A stretch of 64,000 nt of DNA from Terriglobia bacterium. GTDB taxonomy: Bacteria > Acidobacteriota > Terriglobia > Terriglobales > Acidobacteriaceae. The stretch covers positions 1 to 64,000 of the forward strand of contig JAIQFH010000013.1 of NCBI GenBank assembly GCA_020073385.1, written 5' to 3'. Below the pieces are notes generated by a model that was not told where the DNA came from, made no database searches, and saw only the letters and a list, made by a program, of their open reading frames with translations. Of the stretch, positions 9,414 through 19,816 are shown in pieces; position 1 is the first letter of the stretch, and each line of letters begins with the position of its first letter. Made by a program: the position numbers and the translations under genes.

Positions 9414-11081
9414 ATGCCTCACGTGGGGACGCGCTATCAGTTCGGACCTTTTGAGCTCGACGCTGCAGAACACCGGCTTCTGCGCGATGGAGTAGAGGTG
9501 TCTCTCCAGCTGAAGGCGTTCGCGATGCTATGTGTGCTGGTGGAGAACGCCGGCCGGCTGCTCAAGAAGGAAGACCTGTTGCGGCAGGTGTGGCCCGACA
9601 CAGTAGTGGAGGAAAACAACCTTAACAAGAGCGTTTCGTTGCTTCGCAAAGCGCTAGGGGAGCATGCCGCAGGGCAGTCATACATCGAGACGGTGCCGAG
9701 AGCGGGGTATCGCTTTGTCGCACCGGTCATACGGATCGAGCCCCAGGCAGCTTCGTCGGGCGCCAACGATCTGCTCGATGCATCTCTTCCTGACCAACCG
9801 GATCGGTCTGTCGCCGTCCTGTATTTCGAGAATCTGAGTGGAGCCAAAGAGGACGAGTATTTTCGTGATGGCATGACCGAAGATGTCATTACCGAACTCG
9901 CAAAGATCAAGAACCTGCGCGTTGTTCCGCGCTCTGCGGTGCTTGCCTTTCGCGACAAAACGCCACAGGTTGCACAGGTTGGTCAACAGCTACGGTCGGC
10001 CTACGTGCTTCAGGGCAGCATTCGCCGGGCTGATAGTCGTCTGCGTGTTACCGTGCAACTGGCGGAGGCCCGTACTGGGCACTCCGTGTGGGCAGAGCGT
10101 TACGATCGGCAAATGGAAGATGTCTTCGCCATTCAGGACGAGATCGCCCAGAACATTGCCCGAGCTCTGAGCGTTATGCTCACGGAAGGCGAAAAACACG
10201 AGATTGAGAAGACACCGACCCGCAACATTCAGGCATACGATTACTACCTGCGGGGCCGCCAGTTTTTCTACCAAATGACCCGCAAAGGCCTGGAGTCTGC
10301 GCGTCAGATGTTCGCCCGTGCCATCGTACTGGATCCGGGCTACGCGCGTGCGTATGCCGGGGTGGCAGACTGCTGCTGTTTTCTGTACATCTGGAGCGAT
10401 TCGAGTCTAGACAATCTTCGCGAAGCGCTCTCTGCGAGTTGTCGCGCCGCTGGTATGGACCCGCAATCGGCGGAGGCGCACGCCTCCTGTGGCTTCGCTG
10501 AGTATTTGAACAAGAACTACGAGCAAGCTGAGAAGGAATTCCAGATCGCTATTCATTTGGATTTCCGCCTTTTTGAGGCTTATTACTTCTACGCACGATC
10601 GTGCTTCGAACGAGGACAATACGAAAAAGCAGCTTCGCTTTTTGCCCGCGCCAGTCAAGCAAACCCGGACGACTATCAAGCCCACACGCTTCGTGGTCTT
10701 TGCTTTCAGGCACTCCACCGCGTAAGAGATGCCTGCGAAGCCTTCCGGCTTGGTGTCCAGAAGGCAGAACATCAGCTCGAACGCCACCCGGACGATGTGA
10801 AGGCATTCTCTACGGGAGCCAGCGCTCTTTACGGCATCGGCGACTGGGTTCGTGCCCGGGAATGGGCAGACCGCGCCTTGTCCTTGGAGCCTGAGGAAGG
10901 TCCGATTCTCTACAATGTCGCCTGTGTCTTCGCACTCCTCAGAGAGAGCGACAAAGCCATCGCTTGTTTGGAAAAGGCCTTCGCGTTGGGCTATGGCAAC
11001 AAGGCATGGATCAAGAACGACCCCGACTTGTCATCGGTGCGCGATCATCCGCGGTTCCAAGCCCTGATTCATGGAATGTGA
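9414..11081 (+). CDS. CadC-type winged-helix regulator with TolB-like N-terminal domain and TPRs
   Basis: YQFGPFELDAAEHRLLRDGVEVSLQLKAF...VWPDTVVEENNLNKSVSLLRKALGE (OmpR/PhoB-type wHTH); SVAVLYFENLSGAKEDEYFRDGMTEDVITELAKI; TPR tail. Confidence 0.88.
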   Translation: MPHVGTRYQFGPFELDAAEHRLLRDGVEVSLQLKAFAMLCVLVENAGRLLKKEDLLRQVWPDTVVEENNLNKSVSLLRKALGEHAAGQSYIETVPRAGYRFVAPVIRIEPQAASSGANDLLDASLPDQPDRSVAVLYFENLSGAKEDEYFRDGMTEDVITELAKIKNLRVVPRSAVLAFRDKTPQVAQVGQQLRSAYVLQGSIRRADSRLRVTVQLAEARTGHSVWAERYDRQMEDVFAIQDEIAQNIARALSVMLTEGEKHEIEKTPTRNIQAYDYYLRGRQFFYQMTRKGLESARQMFARAIVLDPGYARAYAGVADCCCFLYIWSDSSLDNLREALSASCRAAGMDPQSAEAHASCGFAEYLNKNYEQAEKEFQIAIHLDFRLFEAYYFYARSCFERGQYEKAASLFARASQANPDDYQAHTLRGLCFQALHRVRDACEAFRLGVQKAEHQLERHPDDVKAFSTGASALYGIGDWVRAREWADRALSLEPEEGPILYNVACVFALLRESDKAIACLEKAFALGYGNKAWIKNDPDLSSVRDHPRFQALIHGM

Positions 11082-11394
11082 ACGTTAAGGCAAGAAAGCA
11101 CTGTTCGCCCACCCACCCATTCCTCGCCTCGTCAAGGAGGCGTGTTTCAAGGTTGAACGGCTAAGTAAGTCGGCACGAACCTAAGGCCATACGGGTTTTG
11201 TTCAGTGCCCCTTAGATCTGCGGGCCTCCAACTCGGCTCGTTGAAATGGATTGTGACGCCGGTGTGACGCAAAACCTGCCATCACTGCCAAAGTTGACAT
11301 CATTGACACTTCACGACGATTGATTCTAAATAAGTTGTTTGTTTGCAACGCGACCTGGGAAATTCGGCATACAGGTCCGGCTGCCACAAACTGT

Positions 11395-12264
11395 TTATTT
11401 CATCCATTCCCTCGTTCCGCGGAATCGGCAGGATTCTGCAGCGATCCTGGTTGCTGACTGCAAAGCCTCCACAAACCCAAGCCCGATGGAGGAGTAATAA
11501 CAAAAGGCTCCATGAAAAATATCCCCGGCGCCCATGGTGTCGGCCACTTGGACCTGGGGGACTTGTACGACGCCAGAGGCGACGTTGGAGACAAAACGTA
11601 CTGATTCAGATCCCCTCGTGATGGCGATGTTGGTTACGCCGCATTTTTTCAGATAGCTGAGGACGTCGTTCTCAGTCGCGCACGTGGGGGGCAAGAAGTC
11701 GGCCGAGCAGATTGCCGTCTCAACCCTCTTAAGCAGTTCTTCGGTTCCGTCCTTCCAGCTTCCACCATCGAACACCACCGGAATTCCCCGAGCATGGGCC
11801 GTCCCGGCCCACGTTTGGCAGACCTGCATGTAATGGCCATCCACCAGGACCACGGATGCCTGCTTGAAGGCGGCTTCGTCGAGTTGCGCGGCGAGGGCGG
11901 TCACGCGGGTTGCATTGGCAGAGATGATATTGCGCTCTCCCGCTTTGTTGACGGAGATCGACGATATGACGGGTACGTCGTCGAAGGCGGGATTGAGATC
12001 GATGAGCCGGACCGAATAGCGCTCAAGTTCCTGCCGCACCAGGTTGGCTAACGGATGACGCCCGACAGCCGTTACTAGAGTTGCTGCTCCACCAAGGTGA
12101 CTGAATGTGATGGAGGCATTGGTCGCTGGTCCGCCGACGTGCACGTCCTGAGAGAGGGCCACTACTTTTTTGTTCGGTGAAGGGAAATGATCCACGGCGT
12201 AGACGACGTCGATTGTCGAGAGTCCCACGAAAATTCCGTTTGTCACAGTCTGCCTTCCATTCAA
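11395..12264 (-). CDS. PfkB family carbohydrate kinase
   Basis: VGGPATNASITFSHLGG and VADTMGAGDIFHGAF PfkB signatures. Confidence 0.88.
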   Translation of the reverse strand: MNGRQTVTNGIFVGLSTIDVVYAVDHFPSPNKKVVALSQDVHVGGPATNASITFSHLGGAATLVTAVGRHPLANLVRQELERYSVRLIDLNPAFDDVPVISSISVNKAGERNIISANATRVTALAAQLDEAAFKQASVVLVDGHYMQVCQTWAGTAHARGIPVVFDGGSWKDGTEELLKRVETAICSADFLPPTCATENDVLSYLKKCGVTNIAITRGSESVRFVSNVASGVVQVPQVQVADTMGAGDIFHGAFCYYSSIGLGFVEALQSATRIAAESCRFRGTREWMK

Positions 12265-12412
12265 ACGCCGCTTGCAAACATCTTAACTCCGTACGAAACG
12301 TCCGGATTCTTTCTGAGAAGCCGAGATGATTCAGGCTGATGCCGCTTGCTTCGCGCCTCAGGAATGGAAGAGAGTTGAGGGAGGAGCAAGCTGCGCGCTC
12401 CCCAAGGGCTAG

Positions 12413-12640
12413 AGAGTGTACGTGGGAACGGGTGTCGTCCCTACGGGACTTGCACATTTGTTCCACTTCCCCGGCACTTCCGTGCCGGGCTTTCATATCT
12501 CGCCGCTACACGGCTGGAGTTTTGGTGGTGCTTGTTCCACCGCTTGCGCTCAATGGCAGTACTCACACTCTAAAGCCGGCGTCCTTTGGCGCATCTAAAC
12601 GGCACGGCTGAAGCCGGTGCCCTACACAAAACCCGTGCCC
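12413..12640. repeat. Intergenic cluster of palindromic stem-loops (REP/MITE-like)
   Basis: GTCCC-TAC-GGGAC (12437-12449), CCCGGCAC-TTCC-GTGCCGGG (12470-12489), GCCG-CTACA-CGGC (12502-12514) and GGCACGGCT..AGCCGGTGCC (about 12601-12621) within a noncoding gap. Confidence 0.6.
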
Positions 12641-12733
12641 AAAACCAAGTGTATGAGATGGCTTCCAGACAAGTACGGTATGGCTTCCCAGATAAACTGG
12701 AGCGCTAACTGTTCAGCGACAGGAGATGCCAAG

Positions 12734-13477
12734 GTGAAAGTCAGAGTCTTTTCCGATAAGTATGTCCTTGCCGCAGCTGCGGCCACAGACGCCGCCACTG
12801 CGATCCGGCGCGCTATCGATGATCGTGGAAGTGCACGGATCATCGCCGCCACCGGGGCGTCACAGTTTGAGTTTCTTGAGGAGCTCACAAAAGCGCCCGG
12901 CGTGGACTGGAAGAGGGTGGAGATGTTCCACCTCGACGAATACCTGGGGCTTCCCCCGACGCATCCGGCAAGTTTCCGGAAATATCTGCTCGACAGGCTC
13001 ATCAATAAAGTGGGAATTTCTCGCTATCACCTGCTGGATGGGGAAGGAGATCCAAAGCAAGTTATTGCCGAGGTGACTACCGAGATTCGGAAAGCGCCAA
13101 TCGACGTGGCATTTGTCGGGATCGGTGAGAATGGGCACCTGGCGTTCAACGATCCTCCGGCCGACTTTGAAACGGAGGAGGCTTACATCGTGGTGGAACT
13201 CGACGAAGCGTGCCGCAGACAGCAGATGGGTGAAGGTTGGTTCAAGAATCTGGCCGATGTTCCGGGACGCGCACTGTCAATGACAGTGCGGCAGATACTC
13301 GAGGCGAAAGAGATCATTTGCGTTGTCCCGGATGCCCGTAAAGCACAGGCTGTGGCGAAATGCCTTGCAGGCGAGATCAGCCCGATGGTCCCTGCGTCCA
13401 TCCTTCGCGGTCATGACCGGGCAGTGATTTATCTCGATAAAGATTCCGCAGCCTGGCTGCCGGCGGGGGCTCAATGA
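12734..13477 (+). CDS. Glucosamine-6-phosphate deaminase/isomerase family (NagB-like)
   Basis: [44 protein letters not shown] start preceded by AGGAG at 12721. Confidence 0.85.
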   Translation: MKVRVFSDKYVLAAAAATDAATAIRRAIDDRGSARIIAATGASQFEFLEELTKAPGVDWKRVEMFHLDEYLGLPPTHPASFRKYLLDRLINKVGISRYHLLDGEGDPKQVIAEVTTEIRKAPIDVAFVGIGENGHLAFNDPPADFETEEAYIVVELDEACRRQQMGEGWFKNLADVPGRALSMTVRQILEAKEIICVVPDARKAQAVAKCLAGEISPMVPASILRGHDRAVIYLDKDSAAWLPAGAQ

Positions 13478-16146
13478 ACATAGGCTCCGCCCGGCAGCAG
13501 ATATTGCACCGGCCAGAGTTCCACTTTTTCGTTCACCAGTTCTGACCACTTCAAAGCTTGCGCGTTGGGTTGGGGAAGCAGCGTGAAGTCCGGGAGAGTT
13601 TCGGCAACGCCACTACCAAGAGTGTAGGTGTCACCAACGCCGGTAATTGCGAACTCAGAATGATCGCTCTGCTTTTCCCGAACGAAACGTGCCGCGATCT
13701 CAAAGTCCTCAATCATCTGCAGAAAATATGGCCTGCCTGTCAGCACTGAGTTGTAGACGTAGTCGGCCAGCACTCCGGAGATTGGGCTGACGTACGCAGC
13801 GTCCGCATCCATCTGGGCCAGGCTCGGATCGTCCTGAGAGGTGGCCTTGTACTGCATCCGGGTCTCGCCTTGCCCGCGTGGATCAATGGATACAACGTCG
13901 TACCCCTGATCGAGGTACTTCTTTACTTCGGGCCAATCTTCTGCGGTGAGTTTCCCTCTGGGGCCGAGCAAGAACAAAACCGGGCGGCGGGTCTCGCCTT
14001 TGTGGATATGAAGAAGAGGCATTTCGAGATACTGACTGTGGCGAATCACATACCGGTCGATGTTGACATCGGCGAATTGCGATTGCCCGGTGAGTTCCCA
14101 GCGAATTTCCCGCGCGCCCCACACCGGACCTTGATATGGCGAGACGCTCCACGACTGAATTTCGGGTCGAAGATTTGAGTTGTAGAGTTGCTTGAGAGTC
14201 GATCCAGCTTGTTTCTTGTGTTCCTCGTAGTATTCGCGGATAACGTCCATGAGCGATCGTGCGGCTGGATAGTCCATCAAAACCTGGCCGGTATGCGTGC
14301 ATTGCAGCGTCTTCTCATCCAATTCTTCAACAGGCGGAAGGTCTCGGCGATCCGGAAGACCATTGAAATGATCCAGAAACTGGAATGCCGCCGTCTGGTT
14401 TTCTATGGAGTACTCGTGGCCGTGATATCCCTCATGCATCGCGATTCGATCGGAATGCCCGAACCTTGAGTAAATATCTTCAACCTCACGAAATGTCTGG
14501 TGAGTGCCTTCAATGGGAAAGAAATCCAATACGGCTGCGGCTACGAAGACGGGCCGGGGATACATCATCAGCAGGAGTCCGGGATGATCGATCCCGTTCG
14601 AGATCGTCCCATATAGATCCTGCTCAGGATCGCTGTCGGGATCTTTGAAGATGCGGTTGTACATGCGCATGGACAGAGCAGTGATGTAGCAGGATGGAGC
14701 GACAACTTTGATTCGCGGATCGAGGGCAGCGATGTATGCAGCTTGGGTCCCTCCGCCGCTCGTACCGGTGATGCTGATGCGTTCCTGATCTACGTCAGGG
14801 CGCGTGAGCAGGTAGTCGAGTGCACGAATGCCATCCCAGATTTCCCAGCGCGCCAGGTTCGTTCCGGCAAGATAGGCCAGATTTCCCAGGACGGCGTGCT
14901 CGGCGCAAATCAAGTTATAGCGACTCTTTGCCTTCTTGCTGTCCCAAAACTGGCTGCGCTCGCCCTGGCCTACCGGGTCCCAGCTGATGACAACATATCC
15001 ACGCTGCACCAGTCGCTGGCAAATAGGTCCATAGTGCACCTTGCCATTCGCGGAGTGGCCACTTGGAACCAGAACGGCGGGGTGGCGCGTGTTTTCGTCA
15101 TCGGGCGCGTACACAAGGGCAGTGACATACACGCCGGGCAAGCTCTCAAAGATCAATTTCTCGATGTGAAAGCCCCGCATCTGAATTCGGCCAGTGATCT
15201 GAGGGTTGAGTGGAGTTTTTCTTGTTGGAAGTCCGCCGATCATCTCGAGCAGGCGCGCCCTCATCTCTTGCTGCAATTGCAGCAAGTCATTTTCGGTGCT
15301 GAGGGAGGCCCATCTCTTGCGACGTTGGTCGTCTTGATGCCACGCACGTTCGGTTTGATATTTCAAGTACGGAGTAATGGTTGGCCCGGGAGCCGAGCTT
15401 TGCGGAAGGACGCGGAAAGCATCGGCAGGGGGCGCGTCGCTGCCCGAGATACGGACGAGTTCCAGCAGACCGAATCGCTCCGGAACGTGGAAGCTATTAC
15501 TCATCGGGGGCTGCCACGCGATCTCGTGTCGAGCAGAAGCAGGTCCCTGGCTGCGAAACAGGTTTATCCGCAGAACGTTTCCCGCCGCCGCGGGACGTGA
15601 ATCAATCGCAGAATACGGAATCCGCATAGCTCCGTACCAAACGTGAGCCGCCTGATCGATTCGCACGGAGACTTCCATACCCGAATTCCACTTCCAACCT
15701 TCCTCGTGGTGAGGATTGTGAAGGTCTATGTCGAGATCGATCCATTCCCCTTGCGGGGAAATCTCAAATTCTTTATAGCGCTTGATGTCCTTGAAGTCGC
15801 TGCCAATGAAAGCCTCTGCCACATCCCAGTTCCACAGCTCGTTCGTCTCGGTGGACGCCTGCGGGTTCGGTTTTAGATTGAGCTGTTCGTACGGGCAGAT
15901 GTAGAGAATGTAGAGATTCTGATTCGTCCACCGCATGCGAATCTCGGTTCGATAGTGCGCGTCGGGCTTGCCGTGGGAATTGGCGTCCATGTATACGGGG
16001 ATCGCGCCGCGCCAGAATTGTGAGGATGAATTCGTATCCAGAGGAGCATCTTGCTCTGCCCACATAGCCTTGATCGTTGGGCTTGCAGCAAAAGCACTGG
16101 CGGCGAACGCGACGACGAGGATCAAGAATTTAAGAAAGCCATTCAT
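13471..16146 (-). CDS. Secreted N-terminal CBM9-like module + acetyl-xylan-esterase-type alpha/beta hydrolase + second (apparently degenerate) alpha/beta hydrolase domain
   Basis: Signal peptide; [38 protein letters not shown] (CBM9-like); [42 protein letters not shown]; second domain [13 protein letters not shown] / [15 protein letters not shown]. Confidence 0.8.
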   Translation of the reverse strand: MNGFLKFLILVVAFAASAFAASPTIKAMWAEQDAPLDTNSSSQFWRGAIPVYMDANSHGKPDAHYRTEIRMRWTNQNLYILYICPYEQLNLKPNPQASTETNELWNWDVAEAFIGSDFKDIKRYKEFEISPQGEWIDLDIDLHNPHHEEGWKWNSGMEVSVRIDQAAHVWYGAMRIPYSAIDSRPAAAGNVLRINLFRSQGPASARHEIAWQPPMSNSFHVPERFGLLELVRISGSDAPPADAFRVLPQSSAPGPTITPYLKYQTERAWHQDDQRRKRWASLSTENDLLQLQQEMRARLLEMIGGLPTRKTPLNPQITGRIQMRGFHIEKLIFESLPGVYVTALVYAPDDENTRHPAVLVPSGHSANGKVHYGPICQRLVQRGYVVISWDPVGQGERSQFWDSKKAKSRYNLICAEHAVLGNLAYLAGTNLARWEIWDGIRALDYLLTRPDVDQERISITGTSGGGTQAAYIAALDPRIKVVAPSCYITALSMRMYNRIFKDPDSDPEQDLYGTISNGIDHPGLLLMMYPRPVFVAAAVLDFFPIEGTHQTFREVEDIYSRFGHSDRIAMHEGYHGHEYSIENQTAAFQFLDHFNGLPDRRDLPPVEELDEKTLQCTHTGQVLMDYPAARSLMDVIREYYEEHKKQAGSTLKQLYNSNLRPEIQSWSVSPYQGPVWGAREIRWELTGQSQFADVNIDRYVIRHSQYLEMPLLHIHKGETRRPVLFLLGPRGKLTAEDWPEVKKYLDQGYDVVSIDPRGQGETRMQYKATSQDDPSLAQMDADAAYVSPISGVLADYVYNSVLTGRPYFLQMIEDFEIAARFVREKQSDHSEFAITGVGDTYTLGSGVAETLPDFTLLPQPNAQALKWSELVNEKVELWPVQYLLPGGAYVH

Positions 16147-17143
16147 CGAGATGTTCCTTCACGAAAGAATTATCCTGCAGATGTGGGTACGCCTGGCAGA
16201 CGCGGTTGATCTCTTCGATCTGTCCTGGAGAAAGATCTTCGTTGGGATCGAGGCACCAGCGTCCCGCGAGCAGGCCTTGCTGGCGCAGGATCTCGTGAAT
16301 GCCGGGGATGCAGCCGTGAAAACTATGCGCTGGATCAAAGATGGCGGAGTTCGCGTCTGTCAATTGCTCTGCGAGCGTCAACAGATCAGCAGGGACGGGG
16401 CTTAGCCTGCCCTTGATAAGGTTAAGGTGACCGACCGCAGTTTTTGTCCAAACGGCCCATTGGCCGAGCAATCCCCCCGCAAAGCGAACTTTCTCGCCGC
16501 TAAAATCGAATTGAGTTACAAGATCAAGAAGAATGTGGTCGTCATTGCCTGTATAGAGCGCGATTTCGCGGGCACGGCCTGATTGAGCCACGGCTCGGAC
16601 GACATCCAGCGTGTGATATCGGTTGAATGGGGCAATCTTGATCGCTACCACATTTTCGATTTCTGCGAGCCCGCGCCAGAACTCGTAGGGCAGAACGCAG
16701 CCTCCGACACTGCTCTGTAAATAAAACCCCATGATCGGAATAGTCGAAGCGATCGAGTGGGCATGTTCCAGAAGTTGCGGAACGGGCTCGCCTCGTAAGG
16801 CAGCAAGGCTGAGAAGAGCAACATCGAAGCCTAACGTGGCGGCTAGCTCGGCTTCTTTCTCTGCCTGCTGCCGTTTGCCGCAGACTCCGGCAATCTTGAC
16901 TACTTCCTTATCCGCAGACTCTTCCATGGCAAGTTCCAGCACCGGGCGGAGCAACGCGAATTTGGGATCCCGGATCGCGAACTGCGTGGTGTGCACGCCC
17001 ACGGCGATGCCGCCTGCTCCCGCCGCCAGGTAGTAGCGTGTGAGAGCACGTTGCCGTCGCTCGTCCAATTTGCGTTCTGCCGTGAGCGCAAGCGGATGCG
17101 CCGGAATCACGAGGCCGGAAAGCAGTTTTTCGCGCACGTTCAT
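16130..17143 (-). CDS. Dihydrodipicolinate synthase (DapA/NanA) superfamily lyase/aldolase
   Basis: LTRYYLAAGAGGIAVGVHTTQF; IPIMGFYLQSSVGG; NVVAIKIAPFNRYHTLDVVRAVAQSG (putative Schiff-base Lys). Confidence 0.8.
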   Translation of the reverse strand: MNVREKLLSGLVIPAHPLALTAERKLDERRQRALTRYYLAAGAGGIAVGVHTTQFAIRDPKFALLRPVLELAMEESADKEVVKIAGVCGKRQQAEKEAELAATLGFDVALLSLAALRGEPVPQLLEHAHSIASTIPIMGFYLQSSVGGCVLPYEFWRGLAEIENVVAIKIAPFNRYHTLDVVRAVAQSGRAREIALYTGNDDHILLDLVTQFDFSGEKVRFAGGLLGQWAVWTKTAVGHLNLIKGRLSPVPADLLTLAEQLTDANSAIFDPAHSFHGCIPGIHEILRQQGLLAGRWCLDPNEDLSPGQIEEINRVCQAYPHLQDNSFVKEHLDEWLS

Positions 17144-18168
17144 TAGAACTTTCCATCCCGCGTAGCGAAGTGCGTGGGCTTATTCAACAACGGGCCGCCG
17201 TGGCTGATCCAATCCGCGACCCAGTCGATGGCTTGTTCAGCGCTCACTGTGGGACGACCAAACAGGTGATGCGCTTTCGCTGCATTGCTGAGAAGGGCGG
17301 TATCACGCTCTTCTCCCGAGAAGATAGGCTTCAGCCCAAAACGGCGGCCGAACTCCTCGGCAAGAAGTCGCACCGAAAGAGTCTCGGGCCCGGTGATGTT
17401 TAGAACCAACGGCGGCGACTGGCAATAGGGAAACGAGCGAAGGCAGTAAGAGTTGGCGTCCCTCTGCCAGAGAACATTCACGTGCCCCATGCGTAGATCA
17501 ACTGGGCGACGTTCGAAAACTGCCAAGGCAATGTCGACGAGCACTCCGTAGCGCAGTTCAACCGCGTAGTTCAGACGCAGAATCGCCACCTTCGTACCCC
17601 AGCGATGAGATCCATACTCGAACATGCGCTCACGGCCAAGCGCCGACTGAGCGTATTCGCCCTGAGCATCGACTGGATCGGATTCGATAGATCCGCCTTC
17701 GTTCACGCGCTTCAGCGGGTAAACATTACCGGTCGAGAACGCCACGATGTGGGATTCGCCGTAGCGTTCCGCGACGAGACCGGGCAAGAACGTGTTCATC
17801 GCCCAGGTCATGTGTTCTGCGCCGGTAGTTCCAAACTTGCGGGCGGCCATGAAGATGACATTCCTCGCGTCGGGTAGCTTGGCCAGCGCACCGGGTTCGA
17901 GCAAATCGCAGGCGATGGTGTCGATGTTATGGGCGGAGAAATGGTGGCGCGAGGCTTCGTCTGCAAATCGAGAAACCGCGAGGATACGTTGTTTCGCCCG
18001 AGCCTCGTCTGCAGCCCGGCGTGCCAACCGACAGAGGCTGGGGCCCATCTTCCCACCCGCGCCGAGAATCAGCAGGTCGCCATCCATCTTGGCCAACGCC
18101 GCAACATCGGCATCGGTTGGGCGCGAGAGATGCTCCTCGAGTTCCTGAATTGTCCCAATGTTTGTCAT
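17143..18168 (-). CDS. NAD-dependent epimerase/dehydratase family protein
   Basis: GDLLILGAGGKMGPSLCRLARRAADEA Rossmann motif; FSTGNVYP; ESDPVDAQGEYAQSALGRERMFEYGS. Confidence 0.85.
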   Translation of the reverse strand: MTNIGTIQELEEHLSRPTDADVAALAKMDGDLLILGAGGKMGPSLCRLARRAADEARAKQRILAVSRFADEASRHHFSAHNIDTIACDLLEPGALAKLPDARNVIFMAARKFGTTGAEHMTWAMNTFLPGLVAERYGESHIVAFSTGNVYPLKRVNEGGSIESDPVDAQGEYAQSALGRERMFEYGSHRWGTKVAILRLNYAVELRYGVLVDIALAVFERRPVDLRMGHVNVLWQRDANSYCLRSFPYCQSPPLVLNITGPETLSVRLLAEEFGRRFGLKPIFSGEERDTALLSNAAKAHHLFGRPTVSAEQAIDWVADWISHGGPLLNKPTHFATRDGKF

Positions 18169-19023
18169 TTACCCAAGCTCAAAACCTGCAATCGCGTAGA
18201 CCATCTCGTCGCGGCCTCGCAAAGTCTGGCCTCGGCTCATGCGGGTCAAGATACGCTGGCGGGTGAAGCCCAGTTCTGAGGCGAGGGCAACGGCATTTCG
18301 ATTGTGCGGAAACAAGTCCCATGACCAGGCGACGGATGAAGATGCTTCCAACATGCTCGTAATTAGAGCTTGGGTCGAAGTGGGGTCACTTCCTACGCAC
18401 GGTCCGAGATAAGCTGTTGTGCGCCCTGAGCGGATAAACAGATAGGCATTGCTGCCGACGTACACGTGACTCCGCGTTGCCAGCCTTTCTAACATGGTCG
18501 AACGGTCGCTCCCGAAAGCAGCGGCATCTGAACCGAGCTGATCGGAACGGAAGTTCCCACCAGGAACGCAAAAACTCGAAATTCCTGCCCGCGACCATCG
18601 CTCGACTAATCCTTCTGACTGGAAGCCTAGGCGTTCGTAAAGCCGCAGTCCCTGGTCAGTAGCATCGAGTTTTACCGTTCTGATGCCCATGCAATCAGCC
18701 GTTTCCATCGCATGACTGACCAGTGTGCGTGCGAAACCGCGGCCGCGATATTCAGGTTTGGTCAGTACCATTCCGACCCAGGCCAATTGCTGTCCATAGG
18801 AGAACAGGGTTGTGGTCGCGACCAACTTGCCATCAGCGTCAATTCCAAAACAGCCTTCTGGCGCGAGATCCAATAGCATGCGCCAGTCGTCTACCGTCTG
18901 GTTCCATCCTGCGATGGTCGAGAGTTCGACCGCGGCGCACAAATCATCCGAGTGCAGCATGCGTACGCTAGTTGTAGAGCTTCGCATTTCCGTGATCAAT
19001 TCCCCGAAATCCGCCGAAACCAA
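18169..19023 (-). CDS. GNAT family N-acetyltransferase (start ambiguous; ATG at 18987 also plausible)
   Basis: MVLTKPEYRGRGFARTLVSHAMETADCMGIRTVKLDATDQGLRLYERLGFQ. Confidence 0.85.
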   Translation of the reverse strand: MVSADFGELITEMRSSTTSVRMLHSDDLCAAVELSTIAGWNQTVDDWRMLLDLAPEGCFGIDADGKLVATTTLFSYGQQLAWVGMVLTKPEYRGRGFARTLVSHAMETADCMGIRTVKLDATDQGLRLYERLGFQSEGLVERWSRAGISSFCVPGGNFRSDQLGSDAAAFGSDRSTMLERLATRSHVYVGSNAYLFIRSGRTTAYLGPCVGSDPTSTQALITSMLEASSSVAWSWDLFPHNRNAVALASELGFTRQRILTRMSRGQTLRGRDEMVYAIAGFELG

Positions 19024-19814
19024 CGAGCGAAGTGTGGGATCGAGATTTCAGGCTCCGCCAGATGAGGATGCCATTTCTTCTCCCATTCGAAGGAGACGAA
19101 GCGATCGTACTTCTGGCGCTCCAACTCCGCCACAACTTCTCGCAAGGGGAACTGTCCTTCACCGCTAAGGACAAGCTCCCAGCGCGTGTCCCTGCATTCC
19201 AGGTCTTTCAAGTGCACATGCTGAAGTTTGTCGCCAAAGGCGTGAGTGCCATCAAGCGGCTGGTCTCTGCCATCGGTAAAGGCGTTGGCAGCATCCCACA
19301 CCACGCCAACGTTGTCGCGGCCTGATTCTTCAAGGATAGACATCGTTTCCTTTGAGGACGCGAAATCTCCGTGAGTTTCCAGCCAGACCTTCACACCCAT
19401 GGGTGCGGTTTTCTCAGCTAGTTCTCGAATACCTTCCGCGATCCATTTTCGGGTGGAGGCACGGTCGGCACCGGGTTGGATCTTGTCGCCGAAAACACGA
19501 ATGGCGGGCGAGCCTAATGATGCGGCGAGTTCGGCCATACGCACACCTTCTTCGACCCAGCTTGCTCTTTCCTGTGGATCAGGCGAGTGGAAACGGCAAC
19601 TCGTGTCCACGCACGCAACCACAAGCCCACGATCCGATATCTTTTGAATCGAAGTTTGCAGCGATGTGCCCTGCAATGCCGGCAGCTTCCAGAAGGAGTC
19701 TTCCCCCTCAAGGAATCTCAACTCGATGCCGTCGTAGCCTGAACCAGCCGCGATGTTGACCACCTGGTCCAGTGTCCAGGCAGGACACGCGAGGCTTGAA
19801 AAGCAGATCTTCAC
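18996..19814 (-). CDS. Sugar phosphate isomerase/epimerase (xylose isomerase-like TIM barrel)
   Basis: AAGSGYDGIELRFLEG; WLETHGDFASSKETMSILEESGRDNVGVVWDAANAF; DKLQHVHLKDLE. Confidence 0.87.
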   Translation of the reverse strand: MKICFSSLACPAWTLDQVVNIAAGSGYDGIELRFLEGEDSFWKLPALQGTSLQTSIQKISDRGLVVACVDTSCRFHSPDPQERASWVEEGVRMAELAASLGSPAIRVFGDKIQPGADRASTRKWIAEGIRELAEKTAPMGVKVWLETHGDFASSKETMSILEESGRDNVGVVWDAANAFTDGRDQPLDGTHAFGDKLQHVHLKDLECRDTRWELVLSGEGQFPLREVVAELERQKYDRFVSFEWEKKWHPHLAEPEISIPHFARWFRRISGN

Positions 19815-19816
19815 AG

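Noticed and set aside
14743-15600. 285-aa + strand ORF
   Set aside because: Shadow ORF antisense to the CBM9-like/esterase gene; no recognisable family motifs.
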